Shown piece by piece: positions 37,127 through 46,765 of a stretch of DNA of 64,000 nucleotides (its first letter is position 1; each line of letters begins with the position of its first letter). Source of the DNA: Clostridium vincentii (GTDB lineage: Bacteria; Bacillota; Clostridia; Clostridiales; Clostridiaceae); contig NZ_PVXQ01000001.1 in the NCBI RefSeq assembly GCF_002995745.1, forward strand, positions 118,403 through 182,402, in the 5' to 3' direction. Below the pieces are notes generated by a model. It searched no databases and had not been told where the DNA came from. It saw nothing but the letters and a program-made list of their open reading frames with translations. Position numbers and translations under genes: made by a program.

Positions 37127-37810
37127 ATGGGTTTGGATTTATCACCTTTATGGATATCTATAAGCACAGCATTTTTGGCTACCCTAATTACTTCCTTTTT
37201 AGGAATTGTAGTAGCTTATAAGATATCAAATTATAACGGAATTTTCAAAGGTCTTATAGATGGTATTTTAACTCTCCCTCTTATTCTTCCCCCTACTGTT
37301 ATTGGGTTCTTTTTATTAGTTTTATTCGGTAAAAATGGGCCTATTGGGGATTTATTAGGAATTTTTAATGTATCTATAATTTTTACATGGAGTGCTACAG
37401 TAATAGCGGCAACTGTAGTCTCCTTTCCATTAATGTATAGAACAACTAGGTCTGCTTTTGAACAAATTGATAATAATATTATTTCTGCTGCTAGAACTCT
37501 AGGCTTAAGTGAAATGAAAATATTTTTAAAAATTGCCATTCCTTTATCTTGGCCAGGTATAATTGGTGGAGTTGTCTTATCCTTTGCAAGGGCTATGGGG
37601 GAATTTGGTGCTACTTTAATGATAGCTGGTAACATTCCTGGCAAAACTCAGACCATGCCTTTAGCAATATTCTTTGCTGTTGAAGGTGGCGATATGACTA
37701 AAGCTTACCTTTGGGTTGCAATTATTGTTGTAATATCATTAACTATGATTCTACTTTTAAACTACTGGTCAGAAATCCAGTTAAAACTTATGGGAAAGAG
37801 AGGTATTTAG
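37127..37810 (+). CDS. modB: Molybdate ABC transporter permease ModB
   Basis: This 227-residue inner membrane permease has about five or six membrane segments. The cytoplasmic loop that contacts the ATPase is seen as NIISAARTLGLSEMKIFLKI followed by AIPLSWPGI, the EAA-type motif. LPLILPPTVIGFFLL and RAMGEFGATLMIAGNIPG are characteristic of ModB. AGGAGGATTTAAT precedes the ATG. It lies 29 bases after modA and one base before modC. Confidence 0.95.
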   Translation: MGLDLSPLWISISTAFLATLITSFLGIVVAYKISNYNGIFKGLIDGILTLPLILPPTVIGFFLLVLFGKNGPIGDLLGIFNVSIIFTWSATVIAATVVSFPLMYRTTRSAFEQIDNNIISAARTLGLSEMKIFLKIAIPLSWPGIIGGVVLSFARAMGEFGATLMIAGNIPGKTQTMPLAIFFAVEGGDMTKAYLWVAIIVVISLTMILLLNYWSEIQLKLMGKRGI

Positions 37811-37811
37811 C

Positions 37812-38846
37812 ATGGGGTTATGTGTAGATATAGAAAAAAACTTACCTTCCTTTAAACTTAAGGCTAAATTTGATGATTCTTCAGGAGTGTTAGGTTTTCT
37901 CGGTGCTTCCGGCTCTGGTAAAAGCATGACTTTAAGATGTATAGCCGGACTAGATACTCCAACTAAAGGGAAAATCATCTTGAATGGTAAAGTTTTATTT
38001 GATTCAGCTAATAGAATAAATTTGCCACCCCAACAACGTAATATTGGTTTCCTATTTCAAAATTACGCTCTGTTTCCAAACATGAAAATAACTGAAAATT
38101 TAGAAATAGGTCTTAAAAATATGAGTAAAACTCAAAAACATATTTTAAGTGAATCCTACATTGAACGATTAGATTTGAAAGGATTAGAAAATAGATACCC
38201 TTGGCAACTTTCTGGTGGCCAGCAGCAAAGAGTGGCTTTAGCTAGAGCTTTAATTACATCTCCAGACATTTTGCTCCTAGATGAGCCTTTTTCAGCTTTA
38301 GATCATCATCTTAGAAGTAATATGGAAAAAGAATTGCTCCATGCCTTGACGGAATTTAAAAGCAATGTAATTTTTGTTACCCATAATATAGAAGAAGCCT
38401 TTAGGGTTTGTGATGATATAATTGTCTATGATAAGGGCACAACCTATGCAAAACGAGATAAAAAAAGCTTGTTTGAATTTCCTGAATCCCTTTCAGAAGC
38501 CAAATTAACTGGTTGTAAAAATATTTCAGTAGCAAAAAAAGTTAATGACTTTACTATTTATGCTGAGGATTGGGGTTATGAAATTCCTGTAAGATATAGA
38601 GTTTGTGACGATATCAAACATATTGGTATTCGATCCCATCATCTAGAATTAGTTGAGAGTTCCCCCTTCCCCTTTACAATTGAAAATATTATAGAAAACC
38701 CATTTGATTATACTGTCTATGTAAAAAATTACACAAAAATAAAAAGTGAAAGCATTAACCTTACCCTATCTAAAGACAAAATGCTTTTTTCTAAAGGGGA
38801 TAAAGTTAACCTTCACTTCTCTATTGATAAATTATTTTATTTCTAA
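37812..38846 (+). CDS. modC: Molybdate ABC transporter ATP-binding protein ModC
   Basis: This 344-residue ATPase powers molybdate import. The Walker A motif is GASGSGKSMTL, the Q loop FLFQNYALFP, the signature LSGGQQQRVALARAL and Walker B LLLDEPFSALDHHL with the H loop FVTHNIEEAF. The C-terminal 100 residues (HIGIRSHHLELVES onward) look like a shortened MOP/TOBE regulatory domain. Its stop codon overlaps the end of the convergent thiD gene, and no terminator is visible between the two genes. Confidence 0.95.
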   Translation: MGLCVDIEKNLPSFKLKAKFDDSSGVLGFLGASGSGKSMTLRCIAGLDTPTKGKIILNGKVLFDSANRINLPPQQRNIGFLFQNYALFPNMKITENLEIGLKNMSKTQKHILSESYIERLDLKGLENRYPWQLSGGQQQRVALARALITSPDILLLDEPFSALDHHLRSNMEKELLHALTEFKSNVIFVTHNIEEAFRVCDDIIVYDKGTTYAKRDKKSLFEFPESLSEAKLTGCKNISVAKKVNDFTIYAEDWGYEIPVRYRVCDDIKHIGIRSHHLELVESSPFPFTIENIIENPFDYTVYVKNYTKIKSESINLTLSKDKMLFSKGDKVNLHFSIDKLFYF

Positions 38847-39637
38847 GCCTTATTATATAATTCATAAAAATGATTAGTAGGACCTACTCCGTATCCGAGT
38901 TCAATTCCATGCTCAATTGCCACTGTTATATATCTCTTACCTTCCTTAACTGCATCTTCCATATTCATTCCCTTTGCAAGATTAGCAGCAATTGCAGAGG
39001 ATAGGGTACACCCTGTCCCATGGGTGTTTTTAGTGTTTATTCTCGTCTGTCTTAAGTATATATATTTTTCTCCATCATATAAAATATCTGTAGCATCATC
39101 TTCTAAATGCCCACCTTTAACTAATACGCACTTAGCGCCTAATTCCTTTAGTTTAACAGCCGCCTTCTTCATATCTTCAAGAGTCTTAATTTCACAACCT
39201 ATGATTTCTTCAGCCTCTGGTAAATTTGGAGTTATTAATGTAGCTAAAGGAAATAATTCTTTAATTAAAGTCTCCTTAGCATCAACAGACAATAACTTGA
39301 AGCCACTTTTGGATATCATTACAGGATCTAAAACTACTGGCGGTAGATTCTTTACAGCTCTTAGAGCTTTCCCTATAGCCTTAATAGATTCAATTTTAGA
39401 CACCATACCTATCTTAATTGCATCTACCTTTATGTCCTCAAATATTACATTAATTTGAGAGCTTATCATTTCTGGATCTATATCCTGTATACCATAAACC
39501 CCTGTTGTATTTTGCGCAGTAATGGCGGTTATAACACTCATGGCAAAAACTCCATTTGCAGATATTGATTTAATATCTGCTTGGATTCCTGCTCCTCCTG
39601 AGCAATCAGACCCTGCAATAGTTAATGCTGTATTCAT
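38843..39637 (-). CDS. thiD: Hydroxymethylpyrimidine/phosphomethylpyrimidine kinase
   Basis: This 264-residue kinase phosphorylates hydroxymethylpyrimidine and its monophosphate for thiamine synthesis. It is of the ribokinase fold: [21 protein letters not shown] at the start, [28 protein letters not shown], and the anion hole [15 protein letters not shown] near the C-terminus. It overlaps thiW by 4 bases (ATGA). Its 3' end overlaps the modC stop codon on the other strand. Confidence 0.96.
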   Translation of the reverse strand: MNTALTIAGSDCSGGAGIQADIKSISANGVFAMSVITAITAQNTTGVYGIQDIDPEMISSQINVIFEDIKVDAIKIGMVSKIESIKAIGKALRAVKNLPPVVLDPVMISKSGFKLLSVDAKETLIKELFPLATLITPNLPEAEEIIGCEIKTLEDMKKAAVKLKELGAKCVLVKGGHLEDDATDILYDGEKYIYLRQTRINTKNTHGTGCTLSSAIAANLAKGMNMEDAVKEGKRYITVAIEHGIELGYGVGPTNHFYELYNKA

Positions 39638-40143
39638 CTTAGTTTCTCCCCTTCTTTACTTAATAGTTTTTTAATAGATGGAACCTTTAAAAACATATAG
39701 GCTATAAATGCGCCACCTACGCAGCTTATTGAAAATGGTATAATATATATAAATAAAGCGACTTCCTTTCCTAAAAACAAAGTTGCTACTGGATATGCTA
39801 CTAAAGCTCCTAACAAACCCGTTCCAATAACTTCTCCAAGCAGTGCAAACTCTACCTTCCTAAATTTTTTATAAGCAATTCCTGCTAGAAATGCACCTAT
39901 CATACTGCCTGGAAATGCTAACAAACTACCTGTTCCTAGAATATTTCTTAATAAAGATGATACAAAAGCATTTAGAACAGCATAACCAGGTCCTAATAAA
40001 ACAGCTGTAATCACATTAATAAAATGTTGTATTGGTGACATTTTGGCCCCAAAAATAGGAATAGAAAATGTCCCAAAAATAGTTGCAATAGCAATAAAAA
40101 CTCCGCTAATAGCTAATTTATACGCTATATTTCTTTTGTTCAT
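39634..40143 (-). CDS. thiW: Thiamine-precursor transporter ThiW (ECF-type S component)
   Basis: This membrane protein of about 169 residues is predicted to take up a thiazole precursor of thiamine. The start is placed at 40143, since GGAGGAG lies 8 bases upstream inside the longer reading. Five or six hydrophobic segments are seen, with [20 protein letters not shown] and [19 protein letters not shown] characteristic of ThiW. It is coupled to thiD by a 4-base overlap. No TPP riboswitch is found in the short gap to the gene upstream, although ThiW genes often have one. Confidence 0.9.
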   Translation of the reverse strand: MNKRNIAYKLAISGVFIAIATIFGTFSIPIFGAKMSPIQHFINVITAVLLGPGYAVLNAFVSSLLRNILGTGSLLAFPGSMIGAFLAGIAYKKFRKVEFALLGEVIGTGLLGALVAYPVATLFLGKEVALFIYIIPFSISCVGGAFIAYMFLKVPSIKKLLSKEGEKLR

Positions 40144-40173
40144 AAGTAAACTCCTCCTGGTATTCTTTGACAT

Positions 40174-41826
40174 CTAGTATATATAAAAGCAGCTTCCCCC
40201 CATAAATTCTCTTAAAATAGAATTTTCAGGAACACGGCTAAACTCAATCTCCTTAAAGAAACTTAAGAAGCATTTAAGTCTTACCGCTTCATAATATACT
40301 GGGCTTTTTGGTTTTATTTTATCTAATTCCTTTAATGCATAGGATTTTAAAACACTAAGCTCATAAACTAATGTAGAATTAAACATAACATCTGCCTCTT
40401 CTTGGAATATAAATATATTTTCTTTTTCACCTTTTTTTATAGCTGGCCACATTTTCAAAGTTTCTTCAGCTCCATATCCTCGTGATAGATAGTCCCGAAC
40501 AATCCTTCTTATCTTTCTAACATCCGTTGTTGCTATTCTATTATGGTCATCAAAGTTTAACTGAGTCAAAGCTGATATATATATTTTAAATTTATTATTA
40601 CTATCAATTTCAGATGTAAGAATTGGATTTAGTCCATGAATTCCCTCTATTACTAAAACGCCCCTTTCTGGGAGCATAAACTTCTTACCGCTCCATTCCC
40701 GCTGGCCAGTTAAAAAATTAAACCCAGGTATTTCTACTTCTTCTCCATTTAATAACTTTTTCAAGTGATTATTAAATAATTTTAAATCTATAGAATAAAT
40801 AGATTCAAAGTCATAATTTCCATCCTCATCCCTTGGAGTAAACTCTCTACTTAAAAAATAATCATCTAATGATATAGGAATTGGATTCAATCCATTAACC
40901 CTTAATTGAATTCCTAGCCTATTTGCAAAAGTAGTTTTCCCAGAGGATGAAGGTCCTGCTATTAAAACCACCTTTATATCCTCTTTACTTGAAATCTCAT
41001 CTGCTATATACGCTATTTTCTTTTCATGCAATGCCTCAGAGACTAATATTGTATCTTTTAAATCCTTATTTATAATTTTTTCATTTAAGCTTGAAATATT
41101 TTCTATCCCAATTATACTAAGCCATTCTTTTGTCTCATAAAATATTTTTGCCAATTTTTTTTCTTCCTTAAAAGGAAGTACAACATTAACATTTCCTTCT
41201 GGAGGATTCCTTAAAATAAATCCATGCTCATAAGTAATCAGATCAAAGGCTCTTATTATTCCAGTAGAATAAGCCATTTCTCCATAAAAATAGTCATATA
41301 TTCCTTCTAGTTCATAAAGTTTTATCTCTTCAGCATCACGCTGTTCAAATAACATAAAGCTTTTTTCCATTTGACCCATATGAATATTCTCTTCAAGGTA
41401 ATCTTTTTTTATTATTGTCCTTTTTATAGGAACATCTCTTTTTATTAAATCCTTCATTTTTTCTTTTATTTTGAGAATTTCTTCCTCATTAATTAAAGTT
41501 TCCTTCATTATTTCTCCAAATATCCCTTTAGAAATAGAATGCTCCATTGTTATTTTTACATCCTTAAACATATCTTTAACCACTTTAATAAAAATGAATT
41601 GTAGAGTCCTTGCATAGATTTTCCATCCTATTGAGCTATTAGAATTAATAGTTTTTAACTTTCCACTAGATGGAATCTCTAGAGATAGTTCATAATAAAT
41701 CCCCTCTAATTCACATAGTAAAATATCCTTATCATCGAAATATTCATCTATTACATTTTTAAAAGTAGTGCCTTCCTTTATTTTTATAATTCTATTGTCT
41801 TCAAGTTGTAATTTTATCTCTTCCAT
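40174..41826 (-). CDS. Uridine-kinase-like nucleoside kinase with threonyl-tRNA-synthetase-like N-terminus
   Basis: This 550-residue protein has a P-loop kinase domain in its C-terminal half: VLIAGPSSSGKTTFANRLG (about residue 285-305), then PISLDDYFLSREFTPRDEDG and RGVLVIEGIHGLNP, as in uridine kinase. The N-terminal part (about 1-65) looks like a TGS domain (KLQLEDNRIIKIKEGTTFKNV). A region like the second domain of threonyl-tRNA synthetase follows. Such fusions are common in clostridia and annotated as nucleoside kinases, with substrate unproven. It is 30 bases upstream of thiW in the same direction, but I know no thiamine role. Confidence 0.85.
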   Translation of the reverse strand: MEEIKLQLEDNRIIKIKEGTTFKNVIDEYFDDKDILLCELEGIYYELSLEIPSSGKLKTINSNSSIGWKIYARTLQFIFIKVVKDMFKDVKITMEHSISKGIFGEIMKETLINEEEILKIKEKMKDLIKRDVPIKRTIIKKDYLEENIHMGQMEKSFMLFEQRDAEEIKLYELEGIYDYFYGEMAYSTGIIRAFDLITYEHGFILRNPPEGNVNVVLPFKEEKKLAKIFYETKEWLSIIGIENISSLNEKIINKDLKDTILVSEALHEKKIAYIADEISSKEDIKVVLIAGPSSSGKTTFANRLGIQLRVNGLNPIPISLDDYFLSREFTPRDEDGNYDFESIYSIDLKLFNNHLKKLLNGEEVEIPGFNFLTGQREWSGKKFMLPERGVLVIEGIHGLNPILTSEIDSNNKFKIYISALTQLNFDDHNRIATTDVRKIRRIVRDYLSRGYGAEETLKMWPAIKKGEKENIFIFQEEADVMFNSTLVYELSVLKSYALKELDKIKPKSPVYYEAVRLKCFLSFFKEIEFSRVPENSILREFMGGSCFYIY

Positions 41827-41970
41827 AGGCTATACTCTCCTCTTTAATAATTAAAGTAAATACTTTCCTTACATTCTATTATATACTCAAGTGTTCCAAT
41901 TACCAAAGTTGTATTTAATTAGAATAACTCTATCCTTTTTAGAAATACTATGAATGAGGAGTGTTTAATT

Positions 41971-42705
41971 ATGTTAATAGTTTTTATCAGAACGGCAATT
42001 TTATACACATTAGTAGTTGCTGTAATGCGAATTATGGGAAAACGCCAAATAGGTGAACTTCAACCCTATGAATTTGTAATCGCAATGATGATTTCAGATT
42101 TAGCTTCCCTCCCTATGCAGGACACAAGATTTCCTTTATTACTTGGAGTAATTCCTATAGTAACATTGTTATTTATGAAAACTATTCTTTCCCAAATTCA
42201 ATTAAAGAGTCAGTATGCAAGAAAAATAGTCGATGGTGAACCTTGCATAGTAGTATGTAAAGGTAAAATTGATTATGCAGTAATTAAGAAACAACAATTA
42301 CATATAGATGAGCTTTTAGAAGAACTGCGCTTAGCAGGTTACTTTGATTTAGATGAAATTCAATATGCTATTTTAGAAAATAATGGTCAGCTATCCGTTT
42401 TACCTACATCAACAAGTTCTCCTGGTAATAATCAATCTGCTAAGAATTCTAATGATGATTATAATAACACAAAAAATTCTTCTAATAAAAATTCAGAACC
42501 TTATCTTCCTAAAATACTAATTACAGATGGCAATATAAATATAAATTCCCTAACTTCCATGAATAAGGATAAAGATTGGGTAAATAACCTCCTTAAAAAT
42601 CATAATATTGATTCCATAGATAAAGTTTTAATTGCTATGTATGACACTAAGGGTAAGTTCAAATATCAACTTTATGATAAATATGAAAAGGAGTGTAATG
42701 AATGA
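41971..42705 (+). CDS. DUF421 (YetF-family) membrane protein
   Basis: The start is placed at the ATG at 41971, because the upstream in-frame ATG at 41950 is followed by codons that contain the GAGGAG ribosome binding site. The 244-residue protein has three N-terminal membrane segments, then a cytosolic DUF421 domain: RIMGKRQIGELQPYEFVIAMM, SDLASLPMQDTRFPLL and DELLEELRLAGYFDLDEIQYAILENNG. A serine/asparagine-rich insert spans about residues 145-180. YetF-family proteins occur in spore formers, with unknown activity. The next gene (DUF4363) overlaps by 4 bases. Confidence 0.88.
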   Translation: MLIVFIRTAILYTLVVAVMRIMGKRQIGELQPYEFVIAMMISDLASLPMQDTRFPLLLGVIPIVTLLFMKTILSQIQLKSQYARKIVDGEPCIVVCKGKIDYAVIKKQQLHIDELLEELRLAGYFDLDEIQYAILENNGQLSVLPTSTSSPGNNQSAKNSNDDYNNTKNSSNKNSEPYLPKILITDGNININSLTSMNKDKDWVNNLLKNHNIDSIDKVLIAMYDTKGKFKYQLYDKYEKECNE

Positions 42706-43082
42706 AGAACACACTAATAACAATTATAATCTTTTCTTCTCTAGTATGTTTTGTGTATTACGCGAACTATACCTTATTAAATTTATGTGAAGATGTTGTT
42801 ACTATTTGTGATGATATAGAAATTTTGATTAATGATGGTGATTTTAATGAAGCCTATGAAAACTCAATTATCCTTATAGATTTAATAGAAAAAAACAGTT
42901 TATTAGCTTCAGTATATATTGATCATAATGATTTTGATAACTTACAGGATGAATCTCTGCAACTTTCAATATATACTAGTTGCAGCGACACTACTGAGAG
43001 CCTTATATCAGTCGGAACCCTAAAAAATGCAGCCCTTAACCTTATAGGACTGCATAAGACAAATATTAAAAATATTTTCTGA
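42702..43082 (+). CDS. DUF4363-family protein with N-terminal membrane anchor
   Basis: This 126-residue protein begins with a hydrophobic segment (TLITIIIFSSLVCFVYYANYTLL) that could anchor it or act as a signal. The rest is helical and acidic (DIEILINDGDFNEAYENS). It matches the small partner protein usually found after YetF/DUF421 genes in clostridia. It starts within the last codons of that gene (ATGA overlap), so the two are made together and probably interact at the membrane. The function is unknown. Confidence 0.8.
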   Translation: MKNTLITIIIFSSLVCFVYYANYTLLNLCEDVVTICDDIEILINDGDFNEAYENSIILIDLIEKNSLLASVYIDHNDFDNLQDESLQLSIYTSCSDTTESLISVGTLKNAALNLIGLHKTNIKNIF

Positions 43083-43091
43083 CATAATAAA

Positions 43092-43133
43092 TGGACCTCT
43101 CTTATAATAATTAATTTATATAAGAAAGGTCCA
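43092..43133. terminator. Bidirectional terminator between DUF4363 and the ABC permease genes
   Basis: The stem TGGACCT/AGGTCCA continues with an inner CTTATA/TATAAG. It lies between the two convergent stops and could serve either strand, but the flanking T runs are modest. Confidence 0.7.
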
Positions 43134-43142
43134 CTTTATAAT

Positions 43143-44459
43143 CTATTCTTCTGCTACAGCTTCAACAACATTTAATCGTGCTGCTTTGCTTGCTGGAATT
43201 AATCCTGCAAGAATTGAAATTATTACAGTTATACCTACAGCTATTCCTACATTGCTTGCTGTTAGTGATATTACAAAATTATTTTTCTTTGTTATAAATT
43301 CATTTATAAACAATATTCCGCCAGATGATAAAACTGCACCGAGTACTCCACCAGCAGTACCTAACATTATTGATTGAAATATAAATATAATTCTAATATG
43401 AGATTTAGATCCACCTACTGACCTCATTACCCCTATCATCTTTCTCTTTTCTTGGATAATCATAGTAACTGTATTTACAAGGCCTAAAGTTGCAACTAAG
43501 AGTACTATTATGCCTGCAATAGATAATATACTTTTAACTACAAGTCCAAGCATATCTAACATATCACTAATCATTGAAAGACTGAATGTTTGATATCCAT
43601 AATCAGCTTTAATTTTGTTACTTAAAGCTCCTATATCTGTCTCCTCTTCACCATATACTGAAAGCCCACTATATCCATTTGACTCAATATAATTTTCATC
43701 TTCGCTAAAGTACCCAGCTATAGGATTAGCTTTTGTATCACTCATAACTATTGTGTCTGTATACTCCTTCCTATCTAGAACTCCAACAATAGTTCCCTCA
43801 ACTTCTTTAGGATCCTTTATTATCATTCCATCCATTGCAGGATACTCAACTTTAACTGTTATCTTCTTTCCAATTAAATCCTCATTACTTTCTACGCCTA
43901 ACCTTTTAGCAAGATTTTCACCAACTAAAATATCATTATCTCCATTCTCTATAGACTTACCTGCCACTAATTTTTCGGTATAGTCATAATCATATTTAAG
44001 ACTTACTCCATTTATACTGACGTTTCTATCTACATATTCTCCATTTTCTATCCTTAAGCTAGTAGCTTTTCCTTGGATTGACATCCTAATTTTTTCAACA
44101 CCATCCATGTTTCCAATCTTCTGAGCATCTTCCATACTAATTTTCTTAGTAAAATCTTCTACTTCTTTCTCTGGGGTAACCTCAGAAACACCCTGCGGAG
44201 CTTCTGTTGTTTCCATCACAGTCAAACCGCCCATCGCATCTGGAGATTTACTAGCATCAATAGGCATTACACTGATAAGATTAGTATCTCCAAAACTGCT
44301 AACCATGTCCCTCATCTTGTTAATTATTCCATCTCCAAGACCCATCATTATTATTAATAAAAGAGATCCTATAGATACTGCAATAATTGTAAGAATTGAT
44401 CTACCTTTTCTATTCATCAAATCGCTAAAGGCGATTTTAATTTTATCTGATAATTTCAT
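43143..44459 (-). CDS. ABC transporter permease, MacB/FtsX family (second permease)
   Basis: This 438-residue permease has one N-terminal membrane segment (SILTIIAVSIGSLLLIIMMGLG), a large extracytoplasmic domain of about 240 residues of the MacB periplasmic-core type, and three C-terminal segments with the FtsX domain (LVATLGLVNTVTMIIQEKRKMIGVMRS and GLIPASKAARLNVVEAVA). It is the last of a three-gene unit. The ATPase is two genes upstream. Such systems export peptides, antibiotics or lipoproteins, or respond to cell-envelope stress; the substrate is not known. Confidence 0.9.
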   Translation of the reverse strand: MKLSDKIKIAFSDLMNRKGRSILTIIAVSIGSLLLIIMMGLGDGIINKMRDMVSSFGDTNLISVMPIDASKSPDAMGGLTVMETTEAPQGVSEVTPEKEVEDFTKKISMEDAQKIGNMDGVEKIRMSIQGKATSLRIENGEYVDRNVSINGVSLKYDYDYTEKLVAGKSIENGDNDILVGENLAKRLGVESNEDLIGKKITVKVEYPAMDGMIIKDPKEVEGTIVGVLDRKEYTDTIVMSDTKANPIAGYFSEDENYIESNGYSGLSVYGEEETDIGALSNKIKADYGYQTFSLSMISDMLDMLGLVVKSILSIAGIIVLLVATLGLVNTVTMIIQEKRKMIGVMRSVGGSKSHIRIIFIFQSIMLGTAGGVLGAVLSSGGILFINEFITKKNNFVISLTASNVGIAVGITVIISILAGLIPASKAARLNVVEAVAEE

Positions 44460-44473
44460 TTTAATTGCCTCCT

Positions 44474-45790
44474 CTACCTTCTTAAGGCTTCTATTGGATC
44501 TAATTTAGAAGCTCTATTTGCTGGATATATTCCTGAAATCAAGGCAATCACGACAGCAAATCCCAAGATTATAAGAAGCCAATACCAAGGAAGTCCTACT
44601 GAAATAGATGTTCCCATGCCCTCTTCAACTATTTTAGAATTCACAATCATCTCAGCTATTGAATTCAAACCACTTCCAAGTCCTATACCAAATAGTCCGC
44701 CAATAAATCCAATTAAGGAAGACTGTACTAAAAATATAGATCTTATTGCATTACGATCTGCTCCTAAGGATTTCATAACTCCAATACTTTTAGTTCTTTC
44801 AAGAACTGCCATTGACATAGTGTTTACTATACCTATTGCTGCAACTACTAATACGATTCCTCCAAGTACTGCAAATGCTGTATTTATACCACCTAAAGCG
44901 TCCTCTACTTCCTTCGCCATATCTATTGATGAATTTGAAGCATAATCTAGCTCTTTTATAGTTTCACTTAATGGCTCTACATCACTTACAGACTTTGCTG
45001 CAATTTCAATACTGTTATAGCCCTTATTTGCCATATAATCCTTTTGCAAATTACTATAACCTTGTAACTCTGCAGCATCATTTGCTGATAAGACTAACTT
45101 CTGCCCATCAGTAAAATGTTTATCAATAACTCCTACTACCTTAAATTTTTTAGCAATTGGCGTTATTTTTATTCCATTTGCAGTTTTAACTACTAATTCT
45201 AATTCATTATTTAATATTTGCTCTTCACTTAGATTTAATTGTCCGAGTAATTCTTTCCCAATTACAACTTCACCTACAGCAGGTTCTATCTTAGCTCCTG
45301 CCTTAAGAGGTTTTATGGAGTCATCTTCTTCATCATGTCTAACTCTTTCAATTATATAATCAGGATAAAGATTTGCCCCTTCATTGTAACCTACACATTG
45401 AATACTTCCTGAATACTCCTTATCGCTAAACTTCAATGCATCTGGAGAATAGTTTATTGATGCTACTACAGTTTCTGCTCTATCTGTATCCTTTATTTTT
45501 TGAATAAGCTCATCATCAATCTTCTTTGAATAATCTTCCTCAAAAGTAGACATATCCATTTCATCTTGGTCTTCCGGTGCAAAATATCTATAAGGCATAA
45601 CTGTAATACTTCTTGCATTATCCTCATCATTTACAGTTTGAACCATAAAGCTTTGAAGTCCTATACCTAGACCAACCATTGTTACTATAAGTAACGTACC
45701 TATTGTAATACCTAAAGACGTAAGAAATGTTCTACCCTTTCTTTTGGATAAATCTCTTAGGGCCATAAGCACATATTCTTTAAATTTCAT
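44474..45790 (-). CDS. ABC transporter permease, MacB/FtsX family (first permease)
   Basis: This 438-residue permease has the same layout and length as the downstream permease: KGRTFLTSLGITIGTLLIV as first membrane segment, an acidic extracytoplasmic domain, and a C-terminal FtsX domain with AIGIVNTMSMAVLERTKSIGVMKSLGAD and GIYPANRASKLDPIEALR. The two are probably diverged duplicates forming a heterodimer. It starts 23 bases after the ATPase gene and ends 14 bases before the second permease. Confidence 0.9.
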   Translation of the reverse strand: MKFKEYVLMALRDLSKRKGRTFLTSLGITIGTLLIVTMVGLGIGLQSFMVQTVNDEDNARSITVMPYRYFAPEDQDEMDMSTFEEDYSKKIDDELIQKIKDTDRAETVVASINYSPDALKFSDKEYSGSIQCVGYNEGANLYPDYIIERVRHDEEDDSIKPLKAGAKIEPAVGEVVIGKELLGQLNLSEEQILNNELELVVKTANGIKITPIAKKFKVVGVIDKHFTDGQKLVLSANDAAELQGYSNLQKDYMANKGYNSIEIAAKSVSDVEPLSETIKELDYASNSSIDMAKEVEDALGGINTAFAVLGGIVLVVAAIGIVNTMSMAVLERTKSIGVMKSLGADRNAIRSIFLVQSSLIGFIGGLFGIGLGSGLNSIAEMIVNSKIVEEGMGTSISVGLPWYWLLIILGFAVVIALISGIYPANRASKLDPIEALRR

Positions 45791-45813
45791 ACCTAGTTCC
45801 TCCTTCTAAGGAT

Positions 45814-46497
45814 TTATTCTTCTTCCTTTATAATGTCTGAAGTTATTTGTCCATCCATTATTTTTATAACACGTCTTGCCTTATTTGCCTCCACAGGATT
45901 ATGAGTTACCATAATTACTGTAAATCCATTTGCATTCATATCCCTAAATAATTGCATTATATTTTCACCACTTTTAGAATCTAAGTTTCCTGTAGGCTCA
46001 TCTGCAAATATTATTTCTGGATTATTAACTATAGCTCTTGCAACTGAAACCCTTTGTCTTTGCCCACCAGACATTTCATTTGGCTTATGCTTAACAAATT
46101 CTGAAAGACCAACTTGTTCTAAAGCTTTAAGAGCTCTCTGTTTTCTTTCCTTCTTAGAAATTCCTGCAAAAATAAGAGGCATCATAACATTTTCCAAAGC
46201 AGTTTGTGTATTTTCTAAATTAAATGCTTGGAATACGAAGCCTATTTTTTCATTTCTATATTTTGATAATTGCTTGTCCTTTAATTTACTTATATCCTGA
46301 CCTTCAATTAATACATTTCCAACTGTTGGTGAGTCTAATCCTCCAATTAGATGCATTAGTGTTGATTTACCTGAACCCGATGGTCCAATAATTGCAACAA
46401 ATTCGCCCTTTCCTATTTTTAATGAAACATCTTGAAGGGCTACAACCTTTTCCTTTCCCATTCTATATACTTTTGAAATCCCTTTAACTTCTATCAT
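45814..46497 (-). CDS. ABC transporter ATP-binding protein, MacB/LolD type
   Basis: This 227-residue ATPase is the energy-coupling subunit of the three-gene exporter. The Walker A motif is IGPSGSGKSTLMHLIGGLD, the Q loop FVFQAFNL, the signature MSGGQRQRVSVARAI and Walker B IIFADEPTGNLDSKSG with TVIMVTHNP. The ADEPTGNLD form is typical of the LolD/MacB/YtrE group. It is the first gene of the unit and is divergent from the arginine operon. Confidence 0.94.
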   Translation of the reverse strand: MIEVKGISKVYRMGKEKVVALQDVSLKIGKGEFVAIIGPSGSGKSTLMHLIGGLDSPTVGNVLIEGQDISKLKDKQLSKYRNEKIGFVFQAFNLENTQTALENVMMPLIFAGISKKERKQRALKALEQVGLSEFVKHKPNEMSGGQRQRVSVARAIVNNPEIIFADEPTGNLDSKSGENIMQLFRDMNANGFTVIMVTHNPVEANKARRVIKIMDGQITSDIIKEEE

Positions 46498-46672
46498 ATT
46501 AATTCTCCTTTTTTTTGCAAAGTTTATCCGATACTATAATATTAGCCCTTATTATTTAATCCAATGTTTCGCTTGTCTTACAATAACCTTAAAGTTATAT
46601 TTTTATAAATTTTAGAGCATACTATATTTAATTTGTATTACTAGGTTAGTTTAAAATTTTTATACACATTTT

Positions 46673-46712
46673 ATGAATAATCATTGCATAAATTGCGATT
46701 TAACTGTATAAT
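46673..46712 (+). promoter_or_regulatory. arg operon promoter with overlapping ARG-box-like site
   Basis: TTGCAT (46684-46689), a 17-base spacer and TATAAT (46707-46712) form the promoter. TGAATAATCATTGCA (46674-46688) resembles the ArgR operator half-site consensus and overlaps the -35 box, which would fit repression by arginine-bound ArgR. The argR gene itself is not in the window. Confidence 0.7.
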
Positions 46713-46765
46713 TATAAGTAGTTAATAATTTATTTGATGACAAACACTTAAGGGGGATATATTTT

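Noticed and set aside
37231..37644. Minus-strand ORF of 137 codons inside modB
   Set aside because: It is a shadow frame of modB, which is well supported; no ribosome binding site or family similarity.
40140..40175. TPP riboswitch expected upstream of thiW-thiD
   Set aside because: The gap to the kinase gene is about 30 bases and no TPP-box sequence (CTGAGA and partner) is seen there or before 41826.
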